Source: Erythroxylum novogranatense
Taxonomy: Eukaryota > Streptophyta > Magnoliopsida > Malpighiales > Erythroxylaceae
Reading direction: 5' to 3'
DNA length: 64,000 nucleotides
Assembly: GCA_029891385.1 (NCBI GenBank)
Contig: CM057227.1
Location: forward strand, 97,593,818 to 97,657,817
This document shows positions 37,491-50,220 of the stretch, piece by piece. The notes beneath the pieces are model-generated. The model was not told the DNA's origin. It saw nothing but the letters and a program-made list of their open reading frames with translations, and made no database searches. Both the position numbers and the translations under genes were made by a program. The first letter of the stretch is position 1; every line of letters starts with the position of its first letter.

Positions 37491-38400
37491 GATTGTATTA
37501 GAAAAGGAGAAAGAATGTAGAGAAATTATCGGAAAAGGAGAAAGTATGCACAGAAATAATATTTCTGAACTATACACTTTTCTATGGCAGCTTTACAAAT
37601 ACATATATACAGAGAAATTAAGCTAACTGTACCTATAATCTTGCCTATAATAAATACAAAATTGTCCCTATAATCTTGCCTATAATAAATACAAATATCT
37701 CCATAATCTATGCAAATCTCTAAGATTCAGAACAGTGATTTAGGTTGTCAAATCCTAAGTTTGTTCACTAAGTCATGAAATCTCCCAGGAAGATGAGTCT
37801 TGGTGAAGTTGTTAACTGTTTGTTCCGCAGAGGGAATAGATAATAAGGTAAGAGTACCTTTAGTGACATGAAAGTGACAATCAATTTTGATGTGCTTGAT
37901 GCTCTTATGAAATAAATCATTATCAGCAATCTGAATTGCATTTCAGTTATCACAATGTATTGTAGTGACTGAAGAATATGTGATACCCATGTATTCTAGT
38001 AACCAAAAAAGCCATAGTAACTCTGAAGTAGCATTTGCAAGGGCACGATACTCTGATTCTGTGCTAGATCTAGCAATGATTGTTTACTTCTTTCTTCTCC
38101 AAAAAATAAGTGAATCTCTCAAAAAGAAACAATAACCGATCAGTAAGGTCACTAGCCTAGTCAACGTCATAATAGCCAGATAACATAAAGGATGAATGAG
38201 CAAAGAAATGAAGTCCATAAAATAGTGTTCTTATAATGTAATGGAGAATTTGAAGGACAATTATAAAATGTGATGAGCAAGGAGAAGCCATGAATTGGCT
38301 GACTAAATGGACAACTTAAGCAATATCAGGTCTGGTTATTGTGAGATAGACCAAGCTACCTACTAATTGTCGATATAGAGTTGGATCATCAAGGAGATCA
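37491..38400 (-). mobile_element. Ty1/copia relic (RT end to RNase H, plus LTR start)
   Basis: Minus-strand translation, with stops, gives RPDIA-like (TRPDIA near 38330), VHLVSQFMASPCSSHF, LHYIIRTLFYGLHF, a DVD..SDLTDR block, AEYRALANATSELLWLLEYM, IHCDNWNAIQIADNDLFHKS, IKHIKIDCHF and KTHLPGRFHDLVNKL. This is the RT-RNase H end of a copia polyprotein. Left of it, sequence with a CTGTATATATG TATA box on the minus strand (near 37600) is probably its 3' LTR. It contains a ~33-bp duplicated block (37630-37691). Truncated on both sides. Confidence 0.8.
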
Positions 38401-39349
38401 CGCATATAAGCTCCCTCAGTTATTAAGCACCCCGATCAGCTTTTCAATTCAGAATGATGAACATTTTGAAACGAATATGAACAGTGCTATTTGTTTCTTG
38501 GTTAAAAATTTTACAAAAGTTAACCTCCAACACGATCTTAACGAACTTATTCCCTCCCGAAACAACGAACAAGAAATTAGACATGCAAGATAGCAATTAG
38601 CAAGACCTCGACAAAAGAAATTTGTTTTCGTGGATTACTTTGTTGTTGCACTATGACAAGGTACAACATCTTTTGTTTTTTTACTCTCCTTTTGGTTATG
38701 TTCTAGTCAACGCAAACATAATCTGTGTATAAAGTTATCGGCTTTACGAAAATTAGAAAAGGTTTATTAAATACGTTACTTTTTTTAATAATTTTTTATA
38801 AAGAGGTTGTTTCTATCATTCAACCCTATATAAATAACTTTTTTCGGTTATTCCAAAACCCTCCTTCTCTTTTCGTCATGTTCTAATATAATGAAAAGGC
38901 GTTAAAATTCATGACCTTTGGCATCCTGATGGTACGGATTGTGCTCATATACACCAAAATTGGCCGGGTCAAGAGTACAAAAGAGTCCTGAAATAGTCCG
39001 GTCATCGAAAAGTGTACAATGTTTCTTAATTTGTTCGATAGAGTTAATAGCCAACAAAGTGTAAAGAAATGAATACAAAAAGTTTCTCTCTAGAACTAAC
39101 AATCTTGATAGTGGCGTCTTTAATAATCAATTCCAACAATGTTAAAAAATTCATATTTTTCTTGCCAGTTGCCGCAATATATAATATGACCTCTGAATTA
39201 TATAATGCAAAATATGACATCAATGAAAGCTGGTAACTTATTTGGACTGTTATAAACCAATCTATTATATACGCTGGTCAGCCTCTTGCTCCATTAAATT
39301 CAGTACTGCAACTTTGTATCTGATTCATTCCCTTTTACAGTGCAAAACC
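38401..39349. other. Intergenic / upstream of second SAUR
   Basis: No supported gene. A 66-codon minus-strand frame at 38902-39102 (...ISGLFCTLDPANFG...) has no family that I recognise and is left out as a gene. The promoter of the next SAUR must be on the right side. Confidence 0.4.
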
Positions 39350-39790
39350 ATGGATACTTATTTGAAGTTCATTGACATAGCAAAAAAGTCCCAGAAGATA
39401 GCAGCAGCAAAAAGGAAACGAGCATCTTTTCTCAGAATTAGTGGCAACAGAAGTCTATCTTTCCGCAGAATATCATCGCTTACCGATAAAGGTCATTTTG
39501 TTGTCTACAGTATCGATGAAAAGCGATTCGCTATTCCATTAGCCTATCTAAACACCACAGTGTTCAGAGAGCTGTTCAAAATGTCGGAAGAAGTTTTCGG
39601 ATTGCCAAGTGAAGGCCCCATCAAATTACCATGCCAAGCAGTGATGGTGGAATATGTAGTATCACTCATTCGAAGAGGTTTAGATAAAGACGTAGAGAAT
39701 TATTTGCTTATTTCTATGAAACACTGCTGTTCTTCCAGCAGTTGCTATCAAGATCTTGTAAACCATACATTAATTGTTTCTGGCTGTTGA
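39350..39790 (+). CDS. SAUR family protein
   Basis: Single exon, 146 aa from MDTYLKFIDIAKKSQKIAAA. Core: GHFVVYSIDEKRFAIPLAYL, FRELFKMSEEVFGLPSEGPI, KLPCQAVMVEYVVSLIRRGL. It is very close to the SAUR at 32589, so the two are tandem duplicates. The frame is open to 39242 but the ATG at 39350 gives the same N-terminal spacing to the basic KRKR block as its paralogue. Function as for the first SAUR: auxin-linked growth regulator acting through PP2C.D phosphatases at the plasma membrane. Intact. Confidence 0.93.
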   Translation: MDTYLKFIDIAKKSQKIAAAKRKRASFLRISGNRSLSFRRISSLTDKGHFVVYSIDEKRFAIPLAYLNTTVFRELFKMSEEVFGLPSEGPIKLPCQAVMVEYVVSLIRRGLDKDVENYLLISMKHCCSSSSCYQDLVNHTLIVSGC

Positions 39791-40484
39791 AGTCATTGTT
39801 TAATTTGAGAATAATTATAAATAGTATAACCAAGACAGTTGTTAATTTGAGAATATGCTTGTGTGTAAAGAAGAGCAATAGGCCAGCAAAAGCTGCGTAC
39901 TTCTACCGGTGATTTCGGCAAAAACCCTGAAAATTAAAACCAAACAGATCTTTCAATACCCCATGCTTAAACTAATTGCAGCGCAGAAGCCTGGGAAAAT
40001 TCAATGTATATAATCAGTGTCAAGCTAAGCTAAATGTAAATGACGAAACCTCTCAATGGTGTTCTGCATATTTAGTTATGTCAGACCCTATTATTTCATT
40101 TCAGTTCAGTAACTTAGAGAACTCGTTGAATTTTCTTCACAAGAAGATGCTTGCTTGTCAGTTGACTTACAGGTTTAAGTTTTCCGTCCTAGACATTCAA
40201 CACTTTCAGATAAATCAGTACTGGCCAATCAATAAGCAAAAAAGATAAATAACTAAAAAATCCTTGGCCAAATGATATCCTTCCTTTCATGTACCTTCGC
40301 TGCTATAGATGTATTTCCTTCATTGAATGATTTCTTCAGTTCTTTCATAGTTTCCAATTGAAGCATGCCAAAAGCTTGAGGTGTCATGATCACAACAAAC
40401 AAATTAGTCTTATTCTGTTTGTTATTAGTCATTTTAATTGTTTTGGATTAACAAGGCACTCAAGTACAGTTCACCAAGGCGGGT
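39791..40484. other. Spacer between second SAUR and SAUR pseudogene
   Basis: No gene supported. A 90-codon open frame at 39976-40248 has no recognised domain. Confidence 0.4.
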
Positions 40485-40922
40485 ATGGCAAGAAAGGATA
40501 AAACTGATGGATTCCACAAGGCCATGGCTATGATTAGACAGGTTCTTGCTAGTTGTTTCTCCTCTTTGTCCTCAACCATGGCCAAGTCCAACAACTTCGT
40601 TGTTATGGCAAAGAATTGGCAGAGTCTAGCTACTGTCAAGAGCCAAAAGCTTTCACTCACATTTAGAAATGGAAGCGAGGAACAAGGTCGTAAATCATTG
40701 CTAGCACAGAACGGTCATTTCACAGTCTACAGCTGAGAAAAGACGCTTCATGCTGCCTTTTGTTGTATCTCGAAAATGAGATTATTAGAAAGCTTTTACT
40801 AATGTCCGGGGAGGATTTTGGCCTCCAAAGTGACCGACTGATTGCCCTTGATTCATCTTTTGTCGAATATGTACTCAGTTGAATCAACGATGAGCCTCCG
40901 GGCATTTTGAAAAACCAAAAGT
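40485..40922 (+). pseudogene. SAUR pseudogene
   Basis: Reads MAKNWQSLATVKSQKLSLTF from 40605 (in frame with an upstream ATG at 40485), then KSLLAQNGHFTVYS and a stop at 40734. In other frames the SAUR core continues: AEKRRFMLPF, then after another shift LYLENEIIRKLLLMSGEDFG, LQSDRLIALDSSFVEYVLS and a stop. So two frameshifts and a stop interrupt a third member of the cluster. The extension 40485-40604 (MARKDKTDGFHKAMAMIRQV...) is not typical of SAURs and may be untranslated leader. Confidence 0.85.
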
Positions 40923-41439
40923 AATAATTGTTTCGCAAACTGTCCAATCTCTAGAAGATGCTCCTTGGAAGGTGGAAGATAGCTCCTTCACTGCACAACT
41001 CTGTCGAGGAAGAGTATTGGCTAAAACATTTTCTTAAATACCTTATGCACTGTTCACGTGCAAGCCTTCAAGGGAATGAATGCTGATAGTTTGATTTTAC
41101 AATCTGAAATGCTCCTCTCAAAATGTAAAATGAAACTCAACAAATGAGTTAAAGTGTTTGTATGAATTTGGTATGTATGTGAAGATTTGGCTCTCAGCTA
41201 GAAATAAATGAAACTATTGTAGATTTCCAATTTTGAAATCTATATTTTGCTTTAGTAACTCTACCTTAAAATACTTAATTTTTGTGAAGTTGAATGCTAC
41301 TCGGACAACATAAGGAAAATGGATTGGAATTAAAACTTGATGAAGTAAAGGCTGAAATTGAAAATCAGAAACACTTATGTATTGCTTGAAATTTTCGAAC
41401 TCAAGAAACACTCAACCTGCTTCAGATTTTTCAACAACA
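40923..41439. other. Spacer downstream of SAUR pseudogene
   Basis: No gene or repeat recognised. Confidence 0.4.
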
Positions 41440-42420
41440 AAACAGAGTTTTTGAATCACTACTACTACAGCTCAACTTCTGATGCTTTACTTCAACTCAG
41501 ATACAAAACTAGCTTCAGAGTTTTGCAAAGTAAAACAAAACATCTACTGCTCTTCTAAACTACTAAAGTTCAGCTACTGGAAAAATCAAAAAGCAAAAAC
41601 ACAATATGTAAACTGAAGTTCGTATTGGGAGTTTTTCTGGTTTTTTTCATTCATATGCTCTCTCTGTTGGAAAAGTAAAACATGAGCTTCATATATAAGC
41701 TCTCTACATCTGATACAACTTTTTCTAATAACTGGAAAGTACAAACAAGAACTAATGGTCTAACAGAACTTTCCTCATCTGGCAAAACATAAAAGCACTA
41801 ACTTGTCCTTTGCATAACATAACCTAACTTCTTTAACAGCTAATAAATCAAAAAACCAGTAGACAAAACCTGACTTTGCAAATCTTCTTGTCAGCTACGA
41901 AAATGACCAGCTACATATGTCTTGTTCAGTTCCAATTACCTCTGATTATGTTGATTAAACTAACTTGAAACTTGATCTGAAAAATTTCTTGTTTGTTGTT
42001 GCAGAACCCAAATTCTAACCTTAGGCGTGCCCACGCTTAATCTCTGAATTTTGGCCAAATCTGGGGATTACGAATTTCTCTCATTCCTTTGCATCCTTTT
42101 GATCCTTAGAGTGTTAAAAAACATAGTTATTCCTCCTGCACTGCATCTTCACTTCTGTTTTGTTCTTCTTGCTGCAAAATCTATTTTTTCAATTCTTCAT
42201 TGTTGCTTTCATCTTGCCTCCATCTTCCCCTTTCCATTGAATTTCTCTCATCTGAATTTGATCTTCATTTCCTTGAACCATGCAGCCTTGAATTATGCCC
42301 AATATCATCAATTTCAATTTTCTGATGAGTCTAGGATGATTCAACTTGATCTTCACACTTCTTTTCTTCTTCAACTTGATTGCCATTGCAAGATCTTCAG
42401 CTAGCTTCAACATAGCAGGT
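41440..42420 (-). repeat. Possible LTR remnant related to the Athila-like LTR
   Basis: Contains GCGTGCCCACGCTTAATCTC, then TGAATTTTGGCC and TTCCTTTGCATCCTTTTGAT (42025-42105), matching the order in the Athila-like LTR (CACGTGTCCACGCTTAGTCA, TGAATTTC, TTCCTTTGCATCTTTTTGAT at 10197-10280). Boundaries are not visible. Confidence 0.35.
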
Positions 42421-44639
42421 TTTGCAAAACAATTTACTCCAACACAATCTTTCACAGACGTCTCTAACACAAACGAAAAATAAAAATAATCAAAACGAAA
42501 TAATAAGAATACCAGAAATTTAGTAACACAGTTCGATACACTTTGCTAACGTTTGTGGGGTCCTCACTTAGATTAATACTTTCAAAAAAATGCAATAGAT
42601 TTACACAAGATCACACTTAAACAACACTGCTCAATCCTTGTAATTATCTTTCAATCTCTCTTTCTGTAAAAGATTTTCATACCTAATAACACGATCGACT
42701 CGTGTTAACATCGTTAGAGAATTTTTCTAACCACTTTCACTCAAGGAACATTTAATAAAAAATAATTCAAGTACTTAAACAACTAAGAATTGAACAATAA
42801 TATACTTGAGATAAAAGAATGACTTCTCTATTGTTTCAGCTTCTCGAAATAATCTACCAATTGAAACGATTCATCCTAGCTTCAATAACTTCAATTAAAC
42901 CATACGAGATAATAGTCTTTATCTTACGAAGAACAACTCACAACCCTAGATGAAAAAGTCTTGAAAAATAACAAGCTGACCCACAATTTTTGCAATCACC
43001 GAAGACATGCACATGCAACTTTTTCTTTCAATAACAATTGACACTCTTCACAATCTAACACACACTACACCGTAGCTAACACTCATTGCACCATTAACTT
43101 GTCTCACTCAACACAATTTTTATTCAGCTATTAACCCAGACATGTAAGATTGTCACCGTGTGTTTTTCTCAATCGACAATTAACACACATCCACTTCAGT
43201 TGTTCCACCCACACAAGAGATTCACTTCAGATATGATAGGAGACGTGCATGACACCGACACACTCAAGCAAAGAATTCTACTTCAAACATGCAATAGCAA
43301 CGTCTCAATTACAAACATGCAACAACCACTTCCTTTTGTTTTCTTCTACCTGAAATATCCAGGCAATCCAGCCCAGTGCAATATCCATACAATCTAGCAT
43401 TAACATCATCCAATTACTAACATGTCCAGCAGTAAAACACTTCAATTAATTGCATGATAATAGATTTCATTATAGTGTAGAATTCTTTTACAAATACAAG
43501 TGTGACAACAACATCTTTTTTTAATCCCACTATAATTAAGATTTTATATGTCTAATTAAAGTGTCAAAACTAAATAAAAGATATATATAATATATCTTAA
43601 CATATTTAAAGAAATTGTTACTCTCTTCAATTGATTCAAGTCTTCGATCAACTGCTACTGATCACTGTCTGTATTTTCCCTCAACCACGACAGACTGGAG
43701 GTTGTGTTAAAGTAGAGAGTCGGAGGAGTTAGATAATGTTCACATTTCCCTTGACTGAATCCTGACTTCGTCAAGGAATTGAAGAATTTTAATATAATGA
43801 TCAATGAGGATAAAAGTATCGAATGCGAAAGCTGTAGCTATTACTCGAGAGATAAGAGGTAACTTATTGTTTATTTATACTGTATGCATTTTAACTATTT
43901 TGTAAATGAATAGTACTCCGTATATAATCATCACATTCACAAACTCTGGCAATGGCAATTGTTAGTGAATATATGACCAAGATATTATTTCTAAAAAGTA
44001 TTGGAAGCTTTGAGTTTGTCATTTGTCAAATCAGTAGGCACTGTATCAGTTCAATAACTCGATCAGCACGGATTTCAAACGTTACTATCATTTTCCATCA
44101 TTCCTTGAGCCCAATTCTATTTGTTAGTTTTTACAAGCAATATTCTAATTATATACTGAATTTGGTGTAAATATAATATTATATTAATATTGATTAATAC
44201 TAGGTATTATTTTAGATAATTTTTAATTTATAATATAATCCTTAAAAATTTTAAAATTACAATATACTCTAAATATATAGTCTTCCAACAAAATGTCCCT
44301 ATCATAGAAAATCATACGTAGTTTGTTAAATTTTCTACATATATACCCATCGACAAATATACTGTAGCTTCTTCTTCTTCTTTTTTATTGAAAAATTATA
44401 GTATACTAATAAAATTGGGCGGCAAGTTTTATTTTAAATGCTTTACACATAGTGCTTCAAATGCTTTGAAAAGAACACAAACCAACACGTGTTTGTGTTG
44501 TTTCAAAAAGGAAGCTAGATATTATGAAAACTGTTTATCCATAAGTTTCTTTAATTTTCTCCTCTCATATCCCTAGTGACTACAGTACGTCCTCCATCTC
44601 TAAAAAGAATAAAGCTTCCAAGTCTTTGTTCCTGATCTC
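42421..44639. other. Intergenic / unresolved repeat debris
   Basis: 42515-42600 (AACACAGTTCGATACACTTTG...) looks like the part of a plant LTR element around the primer site, but no paired LTR can be found. From 43500 on the sequence is AT-rich. No gene. Confidence 0.35.
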
Positions 44640-45537
44640 TCTTTCTTATTAGGTAACTAACACGAAGTTCTAGTGATGTTTTAGTACTAGTAGTATTTTA
44701 ATAGTTTTAATTGTTTTATTAATAAAAGCCTATTTTATCCTTGAGTGTTCATCTTTTAGAGTTTATATTATCTTTTATAGTTACTTGGCGACAACTTTTA
44801 TCAATTTGAAAACATTATTTCAGATTTCTATTGAATTTCTTTTGTTCTTCAAAGAGTTTCGTACAACCTTTGAAAAATTGAACACTATATGTTGCGTCAT
44901 GTGGTATCAGAGAGGGATGTCAATTAGGAGTGATAGCAATTGTCTTCATGATGGTGTTTAGGAGGCTAGGGCTCCTTTTTTAAGAGAGGAAGCGTTACAA
45001 CGTTTAGAGCAACGTCTGGAGCAGCAGATAGACACAAATTCTGACGTTTCGAGGAGCGTCTTGAAGAGATTGTGGAACGTCTAGATGCTCTAGGAATTGA
45101 TACACATAGGAGGTAGGATAACTGTAGAAGAATAGGGGTGGAGATGGCTTACGGTGAACCTATGGGTAGAACTGTGCTTGCGAGAAGACAACCAATCTAT
45201 GAGGAGGATTTGGAGGAAGAAGATTACTATAAGTCGAATAGACTTGGGCATTTTCAACAACACGATAGGCGTAGGAGGAGAGACGACTATGGTGGATTTG
45301 AAGATAGAGACGCAAGAGATTATAGACTGAAGATGGATATCCCCTATTTTAATGGTAGTCTGGGTATTGAAGATTTTTTAGATTGGCCTGCAAAAATTGT
45401 CAAATTCTTCTAATATATGGAGATTGCACTAGAGAAAAGAGTTCAGATTGTGGCTTGTAGATTGAATGGGGGAGCTTCGGCATGGTAGGAAAGGATTCAG
45501 TCATAAAAGGAGCATGAAGGGAAGGGAGCGGTGCATA
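44640..45537 (+). mobile_element. Ty3/gypsy chromovirus-type 5' fragment (LTR end, primer site, gag)
   Basis: An LTR end (..GCGTCA, 44899) is followed by the primer site TGGTATCAGAG (44902-44912) and gag from ATG 44917. The fragment is cut at 45538 by the CACTA element, and nothing to the right within the window resumes it. Confidence 0.65.
44917..45537 (+). pseudogene. Gypsy gag fragment
   Basis: MSIRSDSNCLHDG, a stop, EARAPFLREEALQRLEQRLE, then after a shift [60 protein letters not shown], a stop, YMEIALEKRVQIVACRLNGG and ASAW-stop. IP.F.G.L.IEDFLDW....FF.YMEI...K.V.....RL.GGASAWW is typical chromovirus gag. Stops and truncation make it a relic. Confidence 0.8.
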
Positions 45538-45912
45538 TACTACAAGGAAATTGTTAAATAACGACGAAAATATACCGACGAAAAATATATCGTATGTGAT
45601 TTCCGACGGTACTCACAAATTTGTCGGTGAGAGAAGAAAAGTTACGACGGTACAGAAATCCGTTGCTAATGGTGGAGGAAAAATTTGGCGGGGAGTTATA
45701 GCGACGGAAATATGCCGATGAATACGTTACCGTCTGTAAATAGGGACGGAATTAAAATTCGGTCGGTAAAATTTGTCAGCGGGAGAAATTTCACCGACGG
45801 AAATAAGCCGTTGGTATATTTCAAAACGACATCGGGAAACTAGGTTAGCAAGTTTAACCCTGCGACGATTTTTTTTAATTAAACCGACGGATAATTTCCG
45901 TCGCTAAAATAA
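45538..45912 (+). repeat. CACTA subterminal repeats (CCGACGGAAA type)
   Basis: Many direct and inverted copies of a CCGACGGAAAT-like core, for example CGACGAAAATATACCGACG, TTCCGACGGTAC, AGCGACGGAAATATGCCGA and CCGACGGATAATTTCCGTCG. Such arrays are the transposase-binding region (TnpA in En/Spm). Confidence 0.8.
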
Positions 45913-48706
45913 AATTAAATCCCCTGCGCAGCCGTCTTCCTTCTCTCCTTCCCCGACTCTCCTTTTCTCTTTCTCTCATCTCCTCCGGCGACGTTGAGCG
46001 ACTCTACTTCTCCTTTCGTCTTCTCCGGCGACGTGGCGACCTTCTCCTTCCCTCTTCTCCGGCGACGTGCTGCTCCCTCTCTCCTCTGGACAATCCGAAG
46101 GTAAACCATGAGTTTTGTGGGTTGTGGTGGTTTTGATGTCGATTTGAACTGATTTAATGCATTTGACTTGTTAATTTAGTTTTGATTTGTGTTGTGTGAT
46201 TGTTGTGGATGTATTGAATGGAAAGAATTTAAAGATTTGTGTGTAGATAGGGTTGAGATGGTTTTGACCTCAAGGTGTTTGATGAAATGCATTAGGAGTT
46301 GTAGAACTAAACTAGTATCATTATATTAGTGTTCAATGTGAGTATGAGGATTATAAAGATGATATGCTTACATTTGAAAGTAATAAAGAGGAAAGCATCG
46401 AACTAGTATGAATGAAAAGAATGAACATAAAAGTTGAATTAGGAATGAGATTCATAGCAATTTTTAAAGTAAAATGAAAAGTGTGCATTGTGAATTCGTT
46501 TGGTATGTGACGGGTCTAGAGTATTAATAAAATAATGAGCGAATTTCTTTGGTTTAAATTGTTAAAGGATGTTAAAAAGAACAAGCAAGTTAGTAGTTGG
46601 TGGATTTTTATAGAAACAATATTTGAAAAATGTTAACAAATGAAAAGGATATTGAATCTGCTGAGTTATTAATTTAGTAATTGATTTTTAATTCAATCCA
46701 TTCTTATATAAAAAATGACTCCCATTAACATCACATAGAAAGATTATTATTTTCAAATGAAGTGCCTCATCCTTTATTGTAGTATGGAATTGACTAATAA
46801 CTACCACGAGTAATGAAAATGAAGTGCAAACAAAATGTAGTGTTATATGAGAAAACTATATTACTAATTTTAATACTTTTCATTAATTCTTATTTAATTT
46901 CTTTATATCATTAAATTTTAAAATATATTTCTATTTACCATATATATATATAATTTTCATAATCTAATTATTTAAAATAAATTAATAAATACTTAAAAAT
47001 AATTAATGAAACATGCGATTGTCATTAATAGTTTTAATAAAATATAATAAAACATACATAAAAGAAAAATATACACACGAGACACACACGAGTAACACGA
47101 CTCTTCTTGTGGGAATAAGCACTCCTTTTCATATATTTTCCCCTTTAGTTATGATTTGTATAACACGTCATGAAAAACAAAACGTCTTGTATGTGTCAAG
47201 CATTTGGTTTTGTTTTCATTCTTAATATTGTTAATTTATTATTGTTATAAAAGTAGAAAATATGTTTATATTTCTTATTTAAATGATTTTTAAATATTGA
47301 TACTTAATCAATCTTTATTTAAAAATATGGAAAAGTGTAAATTAATTATTGTTTTAATATTACAATTTTATACTATTTATTTTGTTTAATAGTTTATTAA
47401 ATATATCAATGAATGATTTTCCTTATTATAATATAAAGATATAACATTGTTGTGCCTTAGATGTTTTATTTAAAGGATAAAATTAAATAAAGAATCAAGT
47501 ACAATTTAAGAGAATTTCAAGGTAATTCAAATCAAGTAGACCAAGTACAAAAAGAATAAAATAATTCCATATATAACAATCATTTTATAATCTTATATTA
47601 GCCATTTCAATAAATTAGGAGTTCAATCATTGCATGACTATTTATGAGGCATAATGAAAAGTCTTTTGATAATGAGGAGAAAATTTAATTATTTTGAACT
47701 AAACAAATTCTTAATCTTCAAACAAATTATGAAATACTTTTAAAATAAATGGTATTGAATCTAGTATTTATTAAATATAATGGAGTATTTTGAAAATTTT
47801 GAAAATTTAAATATATATATATATGTGATGCCTGAAAATGTTTTCCAATCTTAATCTTTGATGGGGGTTTTGTTAGGTAGATAAATTTCAAAAACTTTCC
47901 TAATAGATCAAATTTTACTTTTTAGTTTTGTTTAATAGTTAATTAAATATATCAATGAATGATTTTCCTTAATATAATACAAAGATATAACATTGTTGTG
48001 TCTTAGATGTTTTATTTAAAGGATAAAATTTAATAAAGAATCAAGTACAATTTAAGAGAATTTCAAGGTAATTCAAATCAAGTAGACCAAGAACAAAAAA
48101 TAATAAAATAATTCCATATATAACAATCATTTTTATAATCTTATATTAGCCATTTCAATAAATTAGGAGTTCAATCATTGCATGACAAATGCTACGACGC
48201 CTCAATATGATAAGACACAATTTTATTTTGTTTGTTGTAGGAACTGTATTGTCCCCAGTATTTATACTTTCGAGGAACCTTAAGAGAAGCCTACGCAGGT
48301 ATTGAAATGACAACTATACTTTTACTTCAATTGTGGTAATTTTAAGCATATATTTGTTAATATTATTTGACGTAATCAAAAAAATTTGTATGGTTGTGAA
48401 TTGCTTTGAGATTAATGTTTAATTCTTGATAAGTAACATGAGTTGTTGACAAGGCAAAGTATGGACATATAGTTTAGAGATTAGTTGTGAGTTGGCTTTA
48501 CTTGTCCAATATAGAAGTGTATTTTCACATGTAGGGGGCTCTCTTATGTGTAAGAGGGGGATGATTAAGTGATAGGGGAAATGCTGCCGAATTTTCAGCA
48601 TGATCCTCGTATAACAATTAATGATACTGACATACCTTGTTATATGTGCCATACATGAATTATACTGACAATTGATTGACTGATTGAAATTAACAGTATC
48701 TTAGCT
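45913..48706 (+). other. CACTA region between terminus and transposase
   Basis: 45915-46110 is CT-rich with CTCCGGCGACGT repeated three times and looks like a leader. The rest is AT-rich with no supported gene and holds a 258-bp direct repeat. Confidence 0.5.
47381..48186 (+). repeat. Pair of ~258-bp direct repeats
   Basis: 47381-47638 and 47927-48186 are almost the same, offset 546 bp, from TTTGTTTAATAGTT to TCAATCATTGCATGAC. They could be a partial tandem duplication or the LTRs of a tiny TRIM-like element with 288 bp between them. No clear primer site, polypurine tract or target duplication decides this. Confidence 0.85.
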
Positions 48707-50220
48707 ATGAGCTGCCATGATAGATCTTGGATGTATAGACGATTAACCCCTGCTGGCTTCATTAATCCTGAATTCGTGCATGGAGTTGACAATTTTATTC
48801 ATTATGCATGCTCTCAACGTGCATATATGGATGGAAAAAAGATCAGATGTCCATGTAGCAAGTGCAAGCACAAATGTTTCCTTACTCTTGATGAAGTTAA
48901 ATTGCATTTGCTGCGAAAAGGGTTTGTGCCCAATTATTTTGAGTGGACACAACATGGCGAACCGTTAATTTGTAGCACCTCAAGGGGGAATGAACCACAA
49001 ATGTCTGTCAACGTAAATGAGTATGAAGGGGAGGTTGGAAATAGAGGGAATTTTGTTCATGGAACAGAAAACTCGTACAGGAAAATGGTCTTTGATGGGG
49101 TCGGTTGTACCTTTGGGACAAATACGGTAAATGTTGAAGAAGAACCAAATGCAGAAGCACGAAATTTTTTTGACTTACTCCAGGCTGCTGACCGAGAATT
49201 GTGGCCCGGTTGTCAGAAAATGACGCAATTGTCTTCAATTGCGCGAATTTTGAACGTAAAGAGTGAAGGACACATATCGGATCGTAACTTTGATAACATT
49301 CTGGAGTGGTATACTGAATCACTACCTGCTGATCATTCAATGGTTGACAGTTTTTACAATATGAAGAAACTGATTTGGGTTTTTGTGTTGCCAGTGCAAA
49401 AAATTGATTGCTGTCGGTTGGGATGTATGTTGTACTGGGGAGATGATGTGAACTTAGATGAGTGCAAATTTTGTGGTCAATTGAGGTTTAAGCCAAGAAA
49501 GCGTGCAATGAAACAGAAATTAGTTCCATGGAAGCGGATGTATTATTTCCCGCTAACTCCGAGACTGCAGAGACTTTATGCATCTGATGTGACTGCATGT
49601 CACATGAGATGGCATCTTGAACACGATCGGGAAGATGGAGTAATCGTCATCCATCGATGCTGCTGGCATGGAAGCATTTCAATGACACCCATCAGCACTT
49701 TGCAGTTGAAAGTCGGAATGTGCGGTTGGGATTGTCGACTGATGGATTCCAACCTTTTGGTCAATCCAAGCAGCAATATTCATCTTGGCCGGTGATAATT
49801 ACTCCTTATAATTTGCCTCCGTGGATGTGTATGAAAGATGCTTACATGTTTCTTACAGTTATTGTGCCAGGACCAACAAATCCCAAGCAGAAAATAGATG
49901 TTTACTTACAACCGCTGATATTAGAATTGCAGCATCTTTGGGAAACTGGTGTGCAAACATATGATGTATCTTTGAAACAGAATTTTGTCATGAGAGCAGC
50001 TTTAATGTGGACGATTAGTGACTTCCCGGCTTTGGCCATGTTATCTGGTTGGAGCACAGCTGGGAAGTTGGCGTGCCCTCATTCATGCAATGATTCGAGA
50101 TCGTTTATCTTCCAACCGGTGGCAAAATTAGTTGGTTTGACAATCACAGAAAATTCCTTCCTCCTGATCATCCGTTTAGGCGCAATAAATATAAGTTCTT
50201 GAAAAATAGGACAGTCAAAC
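48707..50220 (+). pseudogene. CACTA transposase (tnpD type), N-terminal and central part
   Basis: Begins MSCHDRSWMYRRLTPAGFIN with the Transpos_assoc domain (FVHGVDNFIHYACSQ, IRCPCSKCKHKCFLTLDEVK, GFVPNYFEWTQHGE; Cys/His pattern about residues 45-95). It continues into the Transposase_21 domain: ILNVKSEGHISDRNFDNIL, DECKFCGQLRFKPRKRAMKQ, DVTACHMRWH. A one-base shift near 49640 moves the frame; it goes on as AWKHFNDTHQHFAVESRNVR, LGLSTDGFQPFGQSKQQYSS, WPVIITPYNLPPWMCMKDAY, MRAALMWTISDFPALAMLSG. A second shift near 50125 restores WFDNHRKFLPPDHPFRRNKY, where E4 splits it. Transposes CACTA elements when intact; this copy is dead. Confidence 0.92.

Noticed and set aside
38902..39102. 66-codon minus-strand frame upstream of the second SAUR
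   Set aside because: No family recognised and no start context; likely chance.
42515..42600. Possible copia LTR/leader junction on the minus strand
   Set aside because: Resemblance only; no paired LTR, polypurine tract or coding remnant next to it.
45915..46109. Arg/Lys/Glu-rich minus-strand frame
   Set aside because: It is the reverse of a CT-rich leader with CTCCGGCGACGT repeats inside the CACTA element.
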